Positions 32,698 through 41,743 are shown, counted from the stretch's first letter. The stretch is 64,000 nucleotides of DNA from AV80 sp035536995 (GCA_035536995.1 DATLNB010000079.1:3267-67266); one strand, 5' to 3'. Notes: generated from the letters alone by a model not told the origin. A program made the numbers and translations.

Positions 32698-35389
32698 TTT
32701 TAAGGAGATCATACGAGAACGGCTCCGGTCTCTGGGACTGGCCCCGGCGCGGGAGAATGAGATTGCGGAAGAGCTGTCTCAACATCTCGAGGACCAATAT
32801 GAGCAGGCCCTCAGCCGCGGCGCCACCGAGGACGAAGCGCGGGAGGACGTTCTCATTGAATTCAATCAAACCGATGTGCTGGCGCGCTCGCTCAAGGGCG
32901 TCGAGCCGCGCGTCCCGCAAAATCCAATCCCGATGGGAACCGAAAGGAAAAGAAATATGTTCGCAGATCTCAGCCAGGATGTCCGCTACGGCGCTCGGAT
33001 GTTGTTAAAGAACCCGGGCTTCACCATCATCGCGGTCTTCGCGCTGGCCCTCGGGATTGGCGCGAACAGCGCGATCTTCAGCGTGGTCAACGCGCTCCTC
33101 CTCCGCCCGCTGCCTTACAAGAACCCGAGCCAGCTCGTGGTCATCTGGGAAAATGCGGCCCATCTTGGTTTCCCCAAGAACACGCCGTCGCCGGCCAATT
33201 TTCTGGATTGGCAACGGCAGGGCACGGTCTTCGAAGGCATGGGCGCGTTCGCCGAGCGCAGCTTCAATCTCACCGGAGTGGGTGAGCCGGAGCGCCTCGA
33301 TGGGCGCCGCGTTTCCGCGAACCTTTTTGACTTGTTAGGCGTGAAGCCAATTCTCGGGCGCACCTTTGTCCCGGAAGAAGACAAGCCGGGCACGAAAGTC
33401 GCCCTCTTGAACGAGAGCCTTTGGAAACGCCGGTTCGGCAGCGACCCGGGCGTGGTCGGGCGGGCGCTCGCGCTGAATGGGGAGAGTTACACGGTGATCG
33501 GCGTTCTTCCGAGCAGCGTCCGGTTGCCTGCGTTCGGTAACTGGCGCGACCAGGTCTGGGTGCCACTGGCCTTTCCGGCGGATGAAGCGGCCGCCCGCGG
33601 CAATCATTTCCTCGAGGTCATCGCGCGGATGAAGCCGGGCGTCAGCCTGGAGCAGGCGAGGGCGGAGATGCAGACAATCGCCGCGCGTTTAGCCCAGCAA
33701 TATCCGGAGGACAACACGCGCATCGGATCGGTCGTGAACCCGCTCCACGAAGAGATTGTCGGGAACATGAAACCGGCCCTGCTCATCCTGCTTGGCGCGG
33801 TTGCGTTCGTCCTCCTCATTGCCTGCGCCAACGTCGCAAACCTTTTGCTCGCTCGCGCGGCGGCCCGGCACAAGGAAATCGCGCTCCGGCTCGCCCTGGG
33901 GGCGGACCGGCGCCGCCTCACGAAACAGCTTCTGGTTGAGAGCGTGATGCTCTCCTTGCTGGGCTCGGCCGTGGGCCTGGCCCTTGCCTACGCCGGGCTT
34001 CGAGTGCTGACGCGTTTCATTCCAGCGGACGTCGCCCATGCGGAACTGATTACGATCGACGGCAAAGTCATGCTTTTCACGCTGATCGTTGCCGTCGTAA
34101 CCGGCCTTGTTTTCGGTTTGGCCCCGGCCAGCCAGGCAACCCATTTCAACATCAATGACACCCTGAAAGAAGGCGGCCGCGATTCCGGGGCGGGCCCGCG
34201 CGGAAAACGCCTGCGAAGCGCGCTGGTCATCGCAGAAGTTGCGGTTTCGTTCATCCTCCTGATCGGCGCCGGCCTGTTGATCAACAGCTTCATGCACCTG
34301 CGCAATCTCGATCCCGGTTTCCGCGCCGATCATTTGCTCGCCCTCAATGTCGATTTATCGGAAACGAAGTATCCGGACACTCCGCGCCGGGTCGCCTTCT
34401 TCGACGAAGTTGTGCGGCGCATTCAGGCGTTGCCGGGCGTGCGTTCGGTCGCGGTCGCGGGCAACCTTCCCTTCACCTACAACGGCGATTCCATGCCGAT
34501 CGGGGTGGAAGGCGTTCCCGATCCGCCGCCGGATCAGCACCCCGACGTGGTCTTCCGCGCTGTCGGTCCCGGTTACTTCAGCACCATGGGAATCCCACTG
34601 GTTCGTGGGCGCGATTTCACCGAACAGGACAAGCTCGAGACCGACCTGACGGTGGTCGTGAGCGAGAAGACCGCGAAGTTTTACTGGCCCAATTCCGATC
34701 CGATCGGCAAACGGATTAAGAACGGGTCGACAACGTCGGAGGCGCCATGGCGAACCGTTATCGGCGTAGTCAAGGATGTGCGGCAAAACGATTTCGTCGC
34801 CGAGCCCAAGATGCAGATGTACTTCACCTACCGGCAGCTTCGCAGCCTGATGCCGAACGCGCTCATCGTCCGGACCGCGGTCGAACCGCTGAGTCTCGCC
34901 ACTTCCGTCCGGAATGCGATCTGGGCGGTGGATAAAGACCAGACGGTCGCAAACGTCACTTCAATGGAGAAGATCGTGGCGAGCGCAGTGGCGCGCCAGC
35001 GTTTCAGTATGCTGTTGCTGGCCATCTTCGCCGGAGTCGCGCTCGTGCTCGCGGCCGTCGGCATTTATGGCGTGATGAGTTACTCTGTCGCGCAGCAGAC
35101 CCGCGAGATCGGGATTCGCATGGCGCTGGGGGCGCAACGGGGAGACGTCCTGAGGATGACAGTGCAACAGGGATTGAAGCTCGTAGGGTTCGGTCTGGTC
35201 ATCGGCCTGGTGGCCGCGTTCATCCTGACCCGGGTCATGGCAAGCTTGCTCTTCGGGATCAGCGCGACCGATCCCATCACCTTCCTAAGCATTTCATTGG
35301 TGTTGGTCGCAGTCGCGCTCCTGGCCAACCTGATTCCCGCCCTGCGCGCAACGAAAGTCGACCCGATGATTGCCTTGCGCGCCCAATAG
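32690..35389 (+). CDS. ADOP-type ABC permease with prefix domain, second copy
   Basis: The 899-residue protein begins with an ADOP prefix domain (MPDFKEIIRERLRSLGL, EIAEELSQHLEDQYEQAL), then VRYGARMLLKNPGFTIIAV with LGIGANSAIFSVVNALLL. Two MacB-type domains follow, with CANVANLLLARAAARHKEIALRL and VAAVGIYGVMSYSV-like AAVGIYGVMSYSVAQQ, REIGIRMALGA. It overlaps the PadR gene, so regulator and permease are co-expressed. These permeases are thought to export or sense, but no substrate is known. Confidence 0.92.
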   Translation: MPDFKEIIRERLRSLGLAPARENEIAEELSQHLEDQYEQALSRGATEDEAREDVLIEFNQTDVLARSLKGVEPRVPQNPIPMGTERKRNMFADLSQDVRYGARMLLKNPGFTIIAVFALALGIGANSAIFSVVNALLLRPLPYKNPSQLVVIWENAAHLGFPKNTPSPANFLDWQRQGTVFEGMGAFAERSFNLTGVGEPERLDGRRVSANLFDLLGVKPILGRTFVPEEDKPGTKVALLNESLWKRRFGSDPGVVGRALALNGESYTVIGVLPSSVRLPAFGNWRDQVWVPLAFPADEAAARGNHFLEVIARMKPGVSLEQARAEMQTIAARLAQQYPEDNTRIGSVVNPLHEEIVGNMKPALLILLGAVAFVLLIACANVANLLLARAAARHKEIALRLALGADRRRLTKQLLVESVMLSLLGSAVGLALAYAGLRVLTRFIPADVAHAELITIDGKVMLFTLIVAVVTGLVFGLAPASQATHFNINDTLKEGGRDSGAGPRGKRLRSALVIAEVAVSFILLIGAGLLINSFMHLRNLDPGFRADHLLALNVDLSETKYPDTPRRVAFFDEVVRRIQALPGVRSVAVAGNLPFTYNGDSMPIGVEGVPDPPPDQHPDVVFRAVGPGYFSTMGIPLVRGRDFTEQDKLETDLTVVVSEKTAKFYWPNSDPIGKRIKNGSTTSEAPWRTVIGVVKDVRQNDFVAEPKMQMYFTYRQLRSLMPNALIVRTAVEPLSLATSVRNAIWAVDKDQTVANVTSMEKIVASAVARQRFSMLLLAIFAGVALVLAAVGIYGVMSYSVAQQTREIGIRMALGAQRGDVLRMTVQQGLKLVGFGLVIGLVAAFILTRVMASLLFGISATDPITFLSISLVLVAVALLANLIPALRATKVDPMIALRAQ

Positions 35390-35673
35390 CCCTCAGATTG
35401 GCGCTGCGGCCGCGCCCTGAAAGCCTCGTTCCGAGGTTCGTTCGTCGGGAACCGACCTCCTTTGAGTACCTTCAACAAATCCCGCCGTTTAATAACGGGC
35501 CCGGATCGCCGACGGCCGAAAGGTAGGCTTGGGGGAGAGGTGTTGCGATTTTCACGGGCCGTTCGCGCACGTCGTAATCTTCTCCGAACTAACGCTACTT
35601 GTTCCCTGAGCTTCCCTCTTATGCCACGCTGCTAAGCCCCACTTCACCGACCTGCTTACCGTGCAGCCTTGAT
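35390..35673. other. Gene-free stretch before the repeat array
   Basis: 284 bases with no gene seen. It is GC-rich, with small inverted words (CCGAGGTTCG, GGGAACCGACC), and leads directly into the palindromic array. Confidence 0.6.
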
Positions 35674-36472
35674 CTTGACGGCTTTAAGCCGTCAAGATTG
35701 ACGGAGACGCTTTCGTGAGAAAGCTCCGCGTTCGCAGAAGTGTGCGCTAATTCCTCGTGAGAGGGACGTCATCGCAACAATTCAATCCTCTGCAAGTGAG
35801 CTTGCACGCCTCGAGCTAATTAGCCGATCGACCCCATGTCTCCCCGCTGAACCGTTTGAAAATGGCATGGGCCGTCGTCGCAGACACCACTTCGAATGAA
35901 CCCGCTTGTACCGCCAACCGCCGGGTTTAACTTGACGGCTTTAAGCCGTCAAGATTGACGGAGACGCTTCCGTGAGAAAACGGCGCTTGTCATCCCGCGT
36001 TGCGAAAGTGGGCGCTAATTCTCGTGAGAGGGACGTCATTGCAACAATTCAATCCTCTGCAAGTAAGCTTGCACGCCTCGAGCTAATTAGCCGATCGACC
36101 CCATATCTCCCCGCTGAACCGTTTGAAAATGGCATGGGCCGTCGTCGCAGACACCACTTCGAATCAACCCGCTTAGACCGCCAACCGCCGGGTTCATCTT
36201 GACGGCTTTAAGCCGTCAAGTTGACGAAGACCCTTCGTGAGGAAAACGCCGCTTGTCTTCCCGCGTTCGCGGAAGTGTGAGCTAATTCTCGCCAGAGGGA
36301 CTCGTTACGATTCTCTGGCAGTGGGTTGCACACGTCGAGCTAATTGGCCGAAAAGACGGCCACCCGCACGGCTCAACGGTGGAGTGACCTGGGCCGTCGT
36401 CGGCGACACCACTTCGTATCACCGCTACCGCAACCACCGGGGGGTTCATCTTGACGGCTTTAAGCCGTCAGG
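35674..36472. repeat. Array of three ~255-bp repeats bounded by 23-bp palindromes
   Basis: CTTGACGGCTTTAAGCCGTC plus AAG (10-base arms, 3-base loop) occurs at 35674, 35931, 36198 and 36450. Between them lie related units with GAGGGACGTCAT, TGCAAGTGAGCTTGCA (a second dyad), GAGCTAATTAGCCGATCGAC and GGGCCGTCGTCGCAGACACC. The first two units are nearly identical and the third is diverged. Frames are not conserved between units, so they are probably non-coding. Confidence 0.92.
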
Positions 36473-36485
36473 ATCATTATCAGGT

Positions 36486-36893
36486 ATGAAGGGTCGCCGC
36501 TCGGCGGTGGAAGTGTTGTTTCCCAAGGTAAGGGCCCAGTTGTTCGGGCTGTTGTTTACGACACCCTTGCGAGAATATTACGTCCGCGAGCTTGCCCTGC
36601 GCTCTCATCTGGCCCTGCACACGATCCAGGATGAATTACGAAAGCTCAGTGCGCTTGGAATTATCACGTCGCGCTCGAATGGGTTCCAACGGTTTTACCA
36701 GGCGAATGCGGACCACCCTCTTTATCCGTCGATCCGACGCATAGTGGGTCTGTCTGGCGCGCTACCGGGAGCCCGGGTGGCGGAGCTCTTTCCGGCGTCC
36801 AGGACCTTGCGCTCGAAACGGGCGAAACCGCGGCTGGCCCGGCTGAGGATGGAGCGGGCGATCAACTGGGGAACGTTAAAGCGCAAATCTTGA
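36486..36893 (+). CDS. Winged-helix DNA-binding protein
   Basis: The 135-residue protein starts MKGRRSAVEVLFPKVRAQLFGLLF, followed by the winged helix REYYVRELALRSHLALHTIQDELRKLSALGII and wing TSRSNGFQRFYQANADHPLY. This is the ArsR-like HTH common in small regulators and in proteins paired with minimal nucleotidyltransferases; no such partner is next to it. The basic C-terminus ends RAINWGTLKRKS. ATG 36486 lies 14 bp after the fourth palindrome, and the stop codon lies inside a fifth one. Confidence 0.75.
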   Translation: MKGRRSAVEVLFPKVRAQLFGLLFTTPLREYYVRELALRSHLALHTIQDELRKLSALGIITSRSNGFQRFYQANADHPLYPSIRRIVGLSGALPGARVAELFPASRTLRSKRAKPRLARLRMERAINWGTLKRKS

Positions 36894-36911
36894 CGGCTTA
36901 AAGCTGTCAAG
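36889..36911. repeat. Fifth palindrome, overlapping the wHTH stop codon
   Basis: CTTGACGGCTTAAAGCTGTC plus AAG: the same dyad as in the array with two changed bases. The TGA of the winged-helix gene (36891-36893) lies inside its left arm. It may serve as a terminator or mark the end of a repeat-borne unit. Confidence 0.85.
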
Positions 36912-37036
36912 ATCGCGGGGGCGTCTTATGGTTGAGCTGGTAGCGGTCAAAGATCGGCATCGCTCCGGCAGAGGTTGAAGGGGGCAAAAAGGTGAGGAGT
37001 GACAAGAGGCGCGGGCCAAGTTAAAGAAAATCCCGA

Positions 37037-38164
37037 ATGGCTGGTGAGGGTATCCATGTGTTTCGCGCGAGCCCTGGAACGTCGGCCGAGCACGGGAAGA
37101 CGTTGCCGCAGCGGTACTTTGTTTCGGAGGAAATCTTCGACGAAGAGACGAGGAAAATTTTTGCGCGACACTGGGTGGTAGCCGGGCACCAGAGCGAACT
37201 GGCGCAGCCGGGTGATTTTTTCCTGGCGGAAGTGGCGGGTGAGAGTGTGATTCTGACCCGCGATCGGGAAGGAGCGATTCGGGGCTTCTATAATGTCTGC
37301 CGGCATCGGGGTACGCTGTTGTGCGAAGAGGAACGGGGGCATTCGGCGGCGATCCAGTGTCCATATCATGCCTGGACGTATGGACTCGATGGCCGGCTGA
37401 TCGGCGCGCCCCACATGGATGAAGTGCGTGGGTTCCAGAGGGAGAAGTATTCGCTCCTCCCGGTGAGCACGGGGATTTGGGAAGGGTTCATTTTTGTGAA
37501 CCTGGAGGAGAAGCCGATGCCGTTGGAGGAATGGTTCGCGCCGCTCCAACGGAAGTTCGCGGATTGGAACCTGGGCGAATTGCGATCAGGGAAGCGCGTC
37601 ACCTACGAGGTGAAGGCGAACTGGAAGCTGATGTTTGAAAATTACTCGGAGTGTTACCACTGCCCCGGAGTGCACCCAATGTTGTCCAAGGTGTCGCCCT
37701 ACGATTCCGCGGAGAACGATCTCACGGAAGGTCCGTTTCTCGGCGGATTCATGAAGATCAATAAGGGGAAGAGTTTGACGATGAGCGGGGAAGCGTGCGC
37801 GATGAAGATCGAGCAAGAGCAAGAGGAAGGGGAGCGGGTGTTCTATTACTCGATCTTTCCGAACATGCTCTTAAGCATGCATCCGGACTATGTGATGGTA
37901 CATCAGCTTTGGCCCGAAGCGGCGGACCGGACACGGATTGTGTGCGATTGGTTCTTTCATCCGCAGGCGTTCGGCCGACCGGATTTCAGGCCGGAGGACG
38001 CGGTGGAGTTCTGGGACCTAACGAACATACAGGACTGGCACGTCTGCGAGCTCAGCCAGCAGGGGATTTCGTCGCGGGCGTATCAGCCGGGGCCATACTC
38101 CTCGCGGGAGAGCATTCCGGCAGCGTGGGACAGGGAGTATTTGCGACGGATGTCGCAAAAATGA
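37037..38164 (+). CDS. Rieske-type aromatic-ring/betaine oxygenase alpha subunit
   Basis: The 375-residue protein has an N-terminal Rieske [2Fe-2S] domain with C-x-H (Cys88, His90: CRHRG) and C-x2-H (Cys108, His111: CPYHAW). A catalytic SRPBCC domain follows, with ENYSECYHCPGVHP giving the mononuclear iron His pair. It matches ring-hydroxylating dioxygenase/betaine monooxygenase alpha subunits. The reductase partner and substrate are not visible. Gene and context (kynurenine genes 1-2 kb downstream) suggest, but do not prove, aromatic catabolism. Confidence 0.88.
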   Translation: MAGEGIHVFRASPGTSAEHGKTLPQRYFVSEEIFDEETRKIFARHWVVAGHQSELAQPGDFFLAEVAGESVILTRDREGAIRGFYNVCRHRGTLLCEEERGHSAAIQCPYHAWTYGLDGRLIGAPHMDEVRGFQREKYSLLPVSTGIWEGFIFVNLEEKPMPLEEWFAPLQRKFADWNLGELRSGKRVTYEVKANWKLMFENYSECYHCPGVHPMLSKVSPYDSAENDLTEGPFLGGFMKINKGKSLTMSGEACAMKIEQEQEEGERVFYYSIFPNMLLSMHPDYVMVHQLWPEAADRTRIVCDWFFHPQAFGRPDFRPEDAVEFWDLTNIQDWHVCELSQQGISSRAYQPGPYSSRESIPAAWDREYLRRMSQK

Positions 38165-38203
38165 CGAATGACGAATGACCAATGACTAATGACGAACAGG
38201 AAA
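38165..38203. repeat. Imperfect ATGACGA short repeats
   Basis: Immediately after the Rieske gene, five to six near-copies of a 7-8 bp ATGACGA/ATGACCA/ATGACTA word fill the gap. Confidence 0.75.
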
Positions 38204-38211
38204 TGTCCTGC

Positions 38212-38577
38212 TCATGCTCCTTTCTTGACCAGTTCTTCAAGAACTCGTTTCGGAGCGATGGCGCGGTAGCTCTCGTCTACGAACGCGAGAAGAACATTGA
38301 TCGAAGTTTTCGCGGTCGGCCGCAGGGTCACCCAGCCTTTGGCCCCCAGCCCGTAATGCGTCGGCTCGGAACCGGGAAGCGCGAGCGCCTGTTTCTGTGA
38401 GATCGGGAGTTTGACCGAAAAGCTGAGATCATCCGGATCGGCCCGCATGAAAACGAACGTCTTCCCCTTCACCTTGAAAGCGCTTTCGCCCCATGGGAAC
38501 GCCTCGGTGGTTTCGGGGTAGGCAAGCGCGTGGCTGCGCAATTTTTTGGCGATTGCGGCGGTAGCTGGCCGGCCCAT
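38212..38577 (-). CDS. MmcQ/YjbR-family protein
   Basis: The 121-residue protein has LAYPETTEAFPWGESAFKVKGKTFVFM near the start and THYGLGAKGWVTLR, followed by LLAFVDESYRAIAPKR. These are the conserved blocks of the YjbR/MmcQ (CyaY-like fold) family, probably DNA-binding. It is first of several minus-strand genes; 9 bp separate it from the DUF1428 gene. Confidence 0.9.
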   Translation of the reverse strand: MGRPATAAIAKKLRSHALAYPETTEAFPWGESAFKVKGKTFVFMRADPDDLSFSVKLPISQKQALALPGSEPTHYGLGAKGWVTLRPTAKTSINVLLAFVDESYRAIAPKRVLEELVKKGA

Positions 38578-38586
38578 TGGCGATAA

Positions 38587-38943
38587 TCAGGCCTCGACCA
38601 TCACCTTGAATCCGCCGTAGATCATCCGGCGTGGATCGAACGGCGAGTCGCCTTTCATCATTTTTTCGAGGCGCGGATCGGTCATGACCTTCTTGTTTAC
38701 ACTGTTACGCTGCGCCTTCGATTTATAGACGATCCAGGAGAAGACGATCGTCTCGCCCGGTCGCGGTTTCACCACGCTGGAAAAGGATCGCGCCATTTTG
38801 CTGTTCAGGTCGTCGCCTACGCATTCGCGAAATTCGAGTGCGCCATGTTCGCGCCAAATCTTTCCTGCGTGGCTGGCCATACGCCGGTAGGCGGCCAGGT
38901 TTTTCTTCGGCACCGGCAGAACGTAACCATCGACATAGCTCAT
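38587..38943 (-). CDS. DUF1428 family protein
   Basis: The 118-residue protein begins MSYVDGYVLPVPKKNLAAYRRMA and has EFRECVGDD and IVFSWIVYKSKAQRNSVNKKVM, with DPRRMIYGGFKVMV at the end. This is the strongly conserved DUF1428 ferredoxin-like fold. It is a monooxygenase-like dimeric alpha/beta-barrel relative with unknown function. It probably shares a transcript with the YjbR gene. Confidence 0.92.
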   Translation of the reverse strand: MSYVDGYVLPVPKKNLAAYRRMASHAGKIWREHGALEFRECVGDDLNSKMARSFSSVVKPRPGETIVFSWIVYKSKAQRNSVNKKVMTDPRLEKMMKGDSPFDPRRMIYGGFKVMVEA

Positions 38944-38974
38944 GTGATTGGCCTAACGAAAAAACGGCGCCCGG

Positions 38975-40024
38975 TCAATCGGTCCCGGAGAGGCCGAGGA
39001 ACTCGCGAGCTGTCCCGGAGAGAAGCCGGGATTTTTCGTCCGGCGAAAATCCCGCGATCGCCTCGATCAACTGACCGGGATGGGCCTCACCGAGCGGGAA
39101 GGGATAGTCCGATCCGAGCGCGACGCGCGCAGGGCCAAAGAATTTCACGAGCATCCGGAGCGCGTCGGCGTCGTGGACAAGTGAATCGACGTAGAATCGC
39201 GCGGGTTGATCGCCGCCGGCGAGGTAGGAACGCGGGTTGTTCTTGTTGTCCACGGCCACCAAATCCGGCCGAACCCGAAAAGCGTGCTCGATCCGTCCAA
39301 TGGTGAACGGGAACGATCCGCCACCGTGGGCGAAGGCCACCCGCAACTTCGGAAAGCGATCGAAGACGCCACTGAATAGCATCGAACAAATGGCGAGACA
39401 GGTTTCGGCCGGCATCCCGACGAGCCACGGCAGCCAGTACTTCTGCATGCGTTTCTTGCCGAGCATGTCCCACGGATGAACGAAGATGGCGGCACCAAGT
39501 TTCTCCGCCGTTGCCCATATCGGGTCGAGCGACGGGTGATCGAGATTCCGGCAGTCGGGGCCGTGGCAATTCTCGTTTGCATCGACATGGCTGCCAATCT
39601 GGATGCCCCGGAAGCCGAGCTCACCGACACATCGTTCCAATTCACCGGCCGCGCGATCCGGGTCCTGCAACGGAACGGTCCCAAGGCCGGCGAAGTTTTG
39701 CGGATGGGCCCGAACGATTTCTGCGATGTGATCGTTTAGCATTCGGGAGAGATCGAGAGCATCAGGCGTTTTTGCCCAGTAGCTGAACATCACGGGTACG
39801 GTGGAAAGGACCTGCATGGTCACCCCGGTCCGCTCCATGTCTTCGAGCCGGCGCGCCGGGTCCCAGGTGTTGGACTCGACTTTCCGAAAGAGCGTGTCGC
39901 CCTTCATCATCCGCGCGCTGCAAGCATCGCAATGCTCTAGCCGGATGAAGCCCGGATAACCGTATTTCTTATCGAGATCGGGCCACTCGCGCGGGAGAAT
40001 GTGCGTGTGAAGATCGATCTTCAT
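38975..40024 (-). CDS. 2-amino-3-carboxymuconate-6-semialdehyde decarboxylase
   Basis: The 349-residue amidohydrolase-superfamily decarboxylase (ACMSD) converts the HAO product to 2-aminomuconate semialdehyde, diverting carbon from quinolinate. It has the metal HxH (IDLHTHIL, His6 and His8), HPWDMLGK, AFAHGGGSFPF and LGSDYPF with the metal Asp; the WDxxRRLEDM and TVPVMFSYWAKTP blocks are typical of ACMSD. ATG 40024 is chosen because MKIDLHTH starts the fold. It lies 82 bp from the HAO gene on the same strand. Confidence 0.92.
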   Translation of the reverse strand: MKIDLHTHILPREWPDLDKKYGYPGFIRLEHCDACSARMMKGDTLFRKVESNTWDPARRLEDMERTGVTMQVLSTVPVMFSYWAKTPDALDLSRMLNDHIAEIVRAHPQNFAGLGTVPLQDPDRAAGELERCVGELGFRGIQIGSHVDANENCHGPDCRNLDHPSLDPIWATAEKLGAAIFVHPWDMLGKKRMQKYWLPWLVGMPAETCLAICSMLFSGVFDRFPKLRVAFAHGGGSFPFTIGRIEHAFRVRPDLVAVDNKNNPRSYLAGGDQPARFYVDSLVHDADALRMLVKFFGPARVALGSDYPFPLGEAHPGQLIEAIAGFSPDEKSRLLSGTAREFLGLSGTD

Positions 40025-40027
40025 CTG

Positions 40028-40106
40028 TAGGAATGGTAGGGACGCCGCGCTGCGGCGTCCAGATTGCGCCGCGGTGAGCGCGGACATCGCAGCGCGATGT
40101 CCCTAC
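40028..40106. repeat. Paired GC-rich hairpins between ACMSD and HAO genes
   Basis: GGTAGGGACGCCGCGCTGCG and the reverse-complementary GATGTCCCTACC form nested inverted repeats with further CGCAGCGCG dyads in the centre. The element resembles the other palindromic intergenic elements of the window. Confidence 0.7.
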
Positions 40107-40643
40107 CTAGAATGGTTTGACCGGCTCAGGCTGGGGAACCTTGTGGCCGCAGTTTTTGCAGGTCCGGCGGGTGTCGTCGTTCCAGAAATCGAGCATGGCC
40201 TGGCTGAAGTGCTGGACAATATCGCCGCAGTCGAAATCGATGTCTTCGACGAGGCCGTCGCATTTATCGCAGTAAAAGATGACGTGCTCATGCTCGCCTG
40301 GCGGCCGCCGGCGTTCCACGACGATGCCAACGGTATCCGGCGGGCGGACAGGCGCGTGCGGAACGTTGGGCGGGATAAAGAATGTTTCTCCTTCCCGGAC
40401 GAGATGATCGACAATCCGGTCGCCTTCCCGGATCCGCACCTTGATGTCGCCCTTCAGCTGGTAAAAATATTCTTCGGAATCGACCAGATGAAAGTCGTTC
40501 CGCGCATTCGGGCCCTTGATGACCATGACGAAAAAGTCGCGGCCGTCGTAAAGATAACGGTTGCTGACCGGTGGCTTGAACAGCTCCCGGTTCGCTTCGA
40601 TCCAGTCGTTAACGTTAATCGGCGGCAGGACTTTGGTCGTCGT
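40107..40643 (-). CDS. 3-hydroxyanthranilate 3,4-dioxygenase (no standard start codon visible)
   Basis: Cupin dioxygenase with FFVMVIKGPNARNDFHLVDSE, the iron His/Glu set (EEYFYQLKGD, PNVPHAPVRPP) and C-terminal CDKCDG and TCKNCGHK, the rubredoxin-like Cys pairs found in bacterial HAOs. It opens the ring of 3-hydroxyanthranilate. Homology continues upstream of the first ATG (40526) through LPPINVNDWIEANRELFKPP, but no ATG, GTG or TTG is in frame up to the stop at 40719-40721. ACG codons at 40643 and 40640 stand where an ATG would be expected. The end given is inferred. Confidence 0.85.
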   Translation of the reverse strand, partial: TTTKVLPPINVNDWIEANRELFKPPVSNRYLYDGRDFFVMVIKGPNARNDFHLVDSEEYFYQLKGDIKVRIREGDRIVDHLVREGETFFIPPNVPHAPVRPPDTVGIVVERRRPPGEHEHVIFYCDKCDGLVEDIDFDCGDIVQHFSQAMLDFWNDDTRRTCKNCGHKVPQPEPVKPF

Positions 40644-40860
40644 TCCGGTGCCGATTTTTTCCGGCGGAGAAAGAGTGGCAGTTGTGATGCCCGAGCGTAT
40701 TTCGGCGGCCCAGTAACGTCAACTATTCCGCTGCTCTCGACGTCGCTCGAATTCGCCGTCATCCTCAACCTGTCGAAGGATCCCGTGGAGCTTCGGGCGG
40801 TTTAACTGACGGAGCGGCCGCGCCGACTGGCCCCGCGGCCCTCGACTACCTCCGCTCGCG

Positions 40861-41697
40861 ATGACCAGAACTTTTTTGCTCACCGGACTGGCGATGCTCG
40901 CCTTTGCGAGCAATTCGCTCCTCTGTCGCCTGGCGCTGAAAGAAACGGCGATCGATGCCGCCAGCTTTACCCTCGTGCGAATCGTGTCCGGCGCGCTCTG
41001 CCTGGCGATGCTCGTCTGGGTGCGCCAGCGGCGTTTCGCCCGTGCCGGCAACTGGATCTCGGCCCTGGCTTTGTTCGGCTACGCTGCGCTTTTTTCGTTC
41101 GCCTATCTTCGTCTCAGCGCGGGAACCGGGGCGCTCCTGCTCTTCGGCGCTGTCCAGGCAACCATGATTATTCGGGCATTCCAAGGCGGGGAGCGGCTCC
41201 GAACCCTCCAGTGGCTCGGCCTGCTGATCGCGATCGCCGGGCTGGTCGTCCTTGTTTTTCCGGGCCTGTCCGCCCCCCCTTTAAGCGGTGCGGTCCTCAT
41301 GCTCGGCGCCGGGGTGGCCTGGGGGATTTATTCGCTTCGCGGCAAGGGCAATTCAGATCCGCTCGGCGCGACCGCGGGAAATTTTGTCTTCGCGGTGCCG
41401 ATGGCTTTGCTCCTAAGTCTGGCCACGTTTTCCTCCGCGCGTGCGGACGTTGCGGGGATTGCCTACGCAGTCGCGTCTGGGGCGATTGCCTCGGGGATCG
41501 GTTACGCGATCTGGTATTCGGCTTTGCCTGGGTTACGCGCCACTGCGGCCGGCTCGGTCCAGCTCAGCGTGCCAGTGCTCGCTGCATTGGGTGGAATCAT
41601 TTTCCTCAGCGAACCAATCACCTTGCGGCTCGTGCTCGCTTCCCTGGCAGTGCTCGGAGGGATCGGGCTCGTCCTGGCGGAACGGCGCGCGAGTTGA
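40861..41697 (+). CDS. EamA-family (DMT) transporter
   Basis: The 278-residue membrane protein has about ten hydrophobic helices in two repeats of five. Helices include LLTGLAMLAFASNSLLCRLAL, ALALFGYAALFSFAYLRL, LLIAIAGLVVLVFPGL, VLMLGAGVAWGIYSLRGK and VLAALGGIIFLSEPITLRL. The GIYSLRGK and FLSEPIT blocks are typical of EamA permeases, which export amino acids and metabolites. It lies 47 bp before kynB and could move a kynurenine-pathway compound, but this is inference. The ATG is the first plausible start. Confidence 0.9.
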   Translation: MTRTFLLTGLAMLAFASNSLLCRLALKETAIDAASFTLVRIVSGALCLAMLVWVRQRRFARAGNWISALALFGYAALFSFAYLRLSAGTGALLLFGAVQATMIIRAFQGGERLRTLQWLGLLIAIAGLVVLVFPGLSAPPLSGAVLMLGAGVAWGIYSLRGKGNSDPLGATAGNFVFAVPMALLLSLATFSSARADVAGIAYAVASGAIASGIGYAIWYSALPGLRATAAGSVQLSVPVLAALGGIIFLSEPITLRLVLASLAVLGGIGLVLAERRAS

Positions 41698-41743
41698 ACC
41701 TTCCGCCGTGCGACCGAGACCGTTAGGTTGCGACTCGTTCACC

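Noticed and set aside
35972..36202. 76-residue frame inside the repeat array
   Set aside because: The frame is broken by a stop in the first repeat unit and diverges in the third, so coding is not conserved.
35674..36472. CRISPR-like array
   Set aside because: Palindromes are 23 bp but the units between them are ~255 bp and similar to one another, not unique 30-40 bp spacers; no cas genes are near.
35390..36485. Retron or group II intron RNA in the repeat region
   Set aside because: No reverse transcriptase is in the window and no intron domain V-like structure could be seen.
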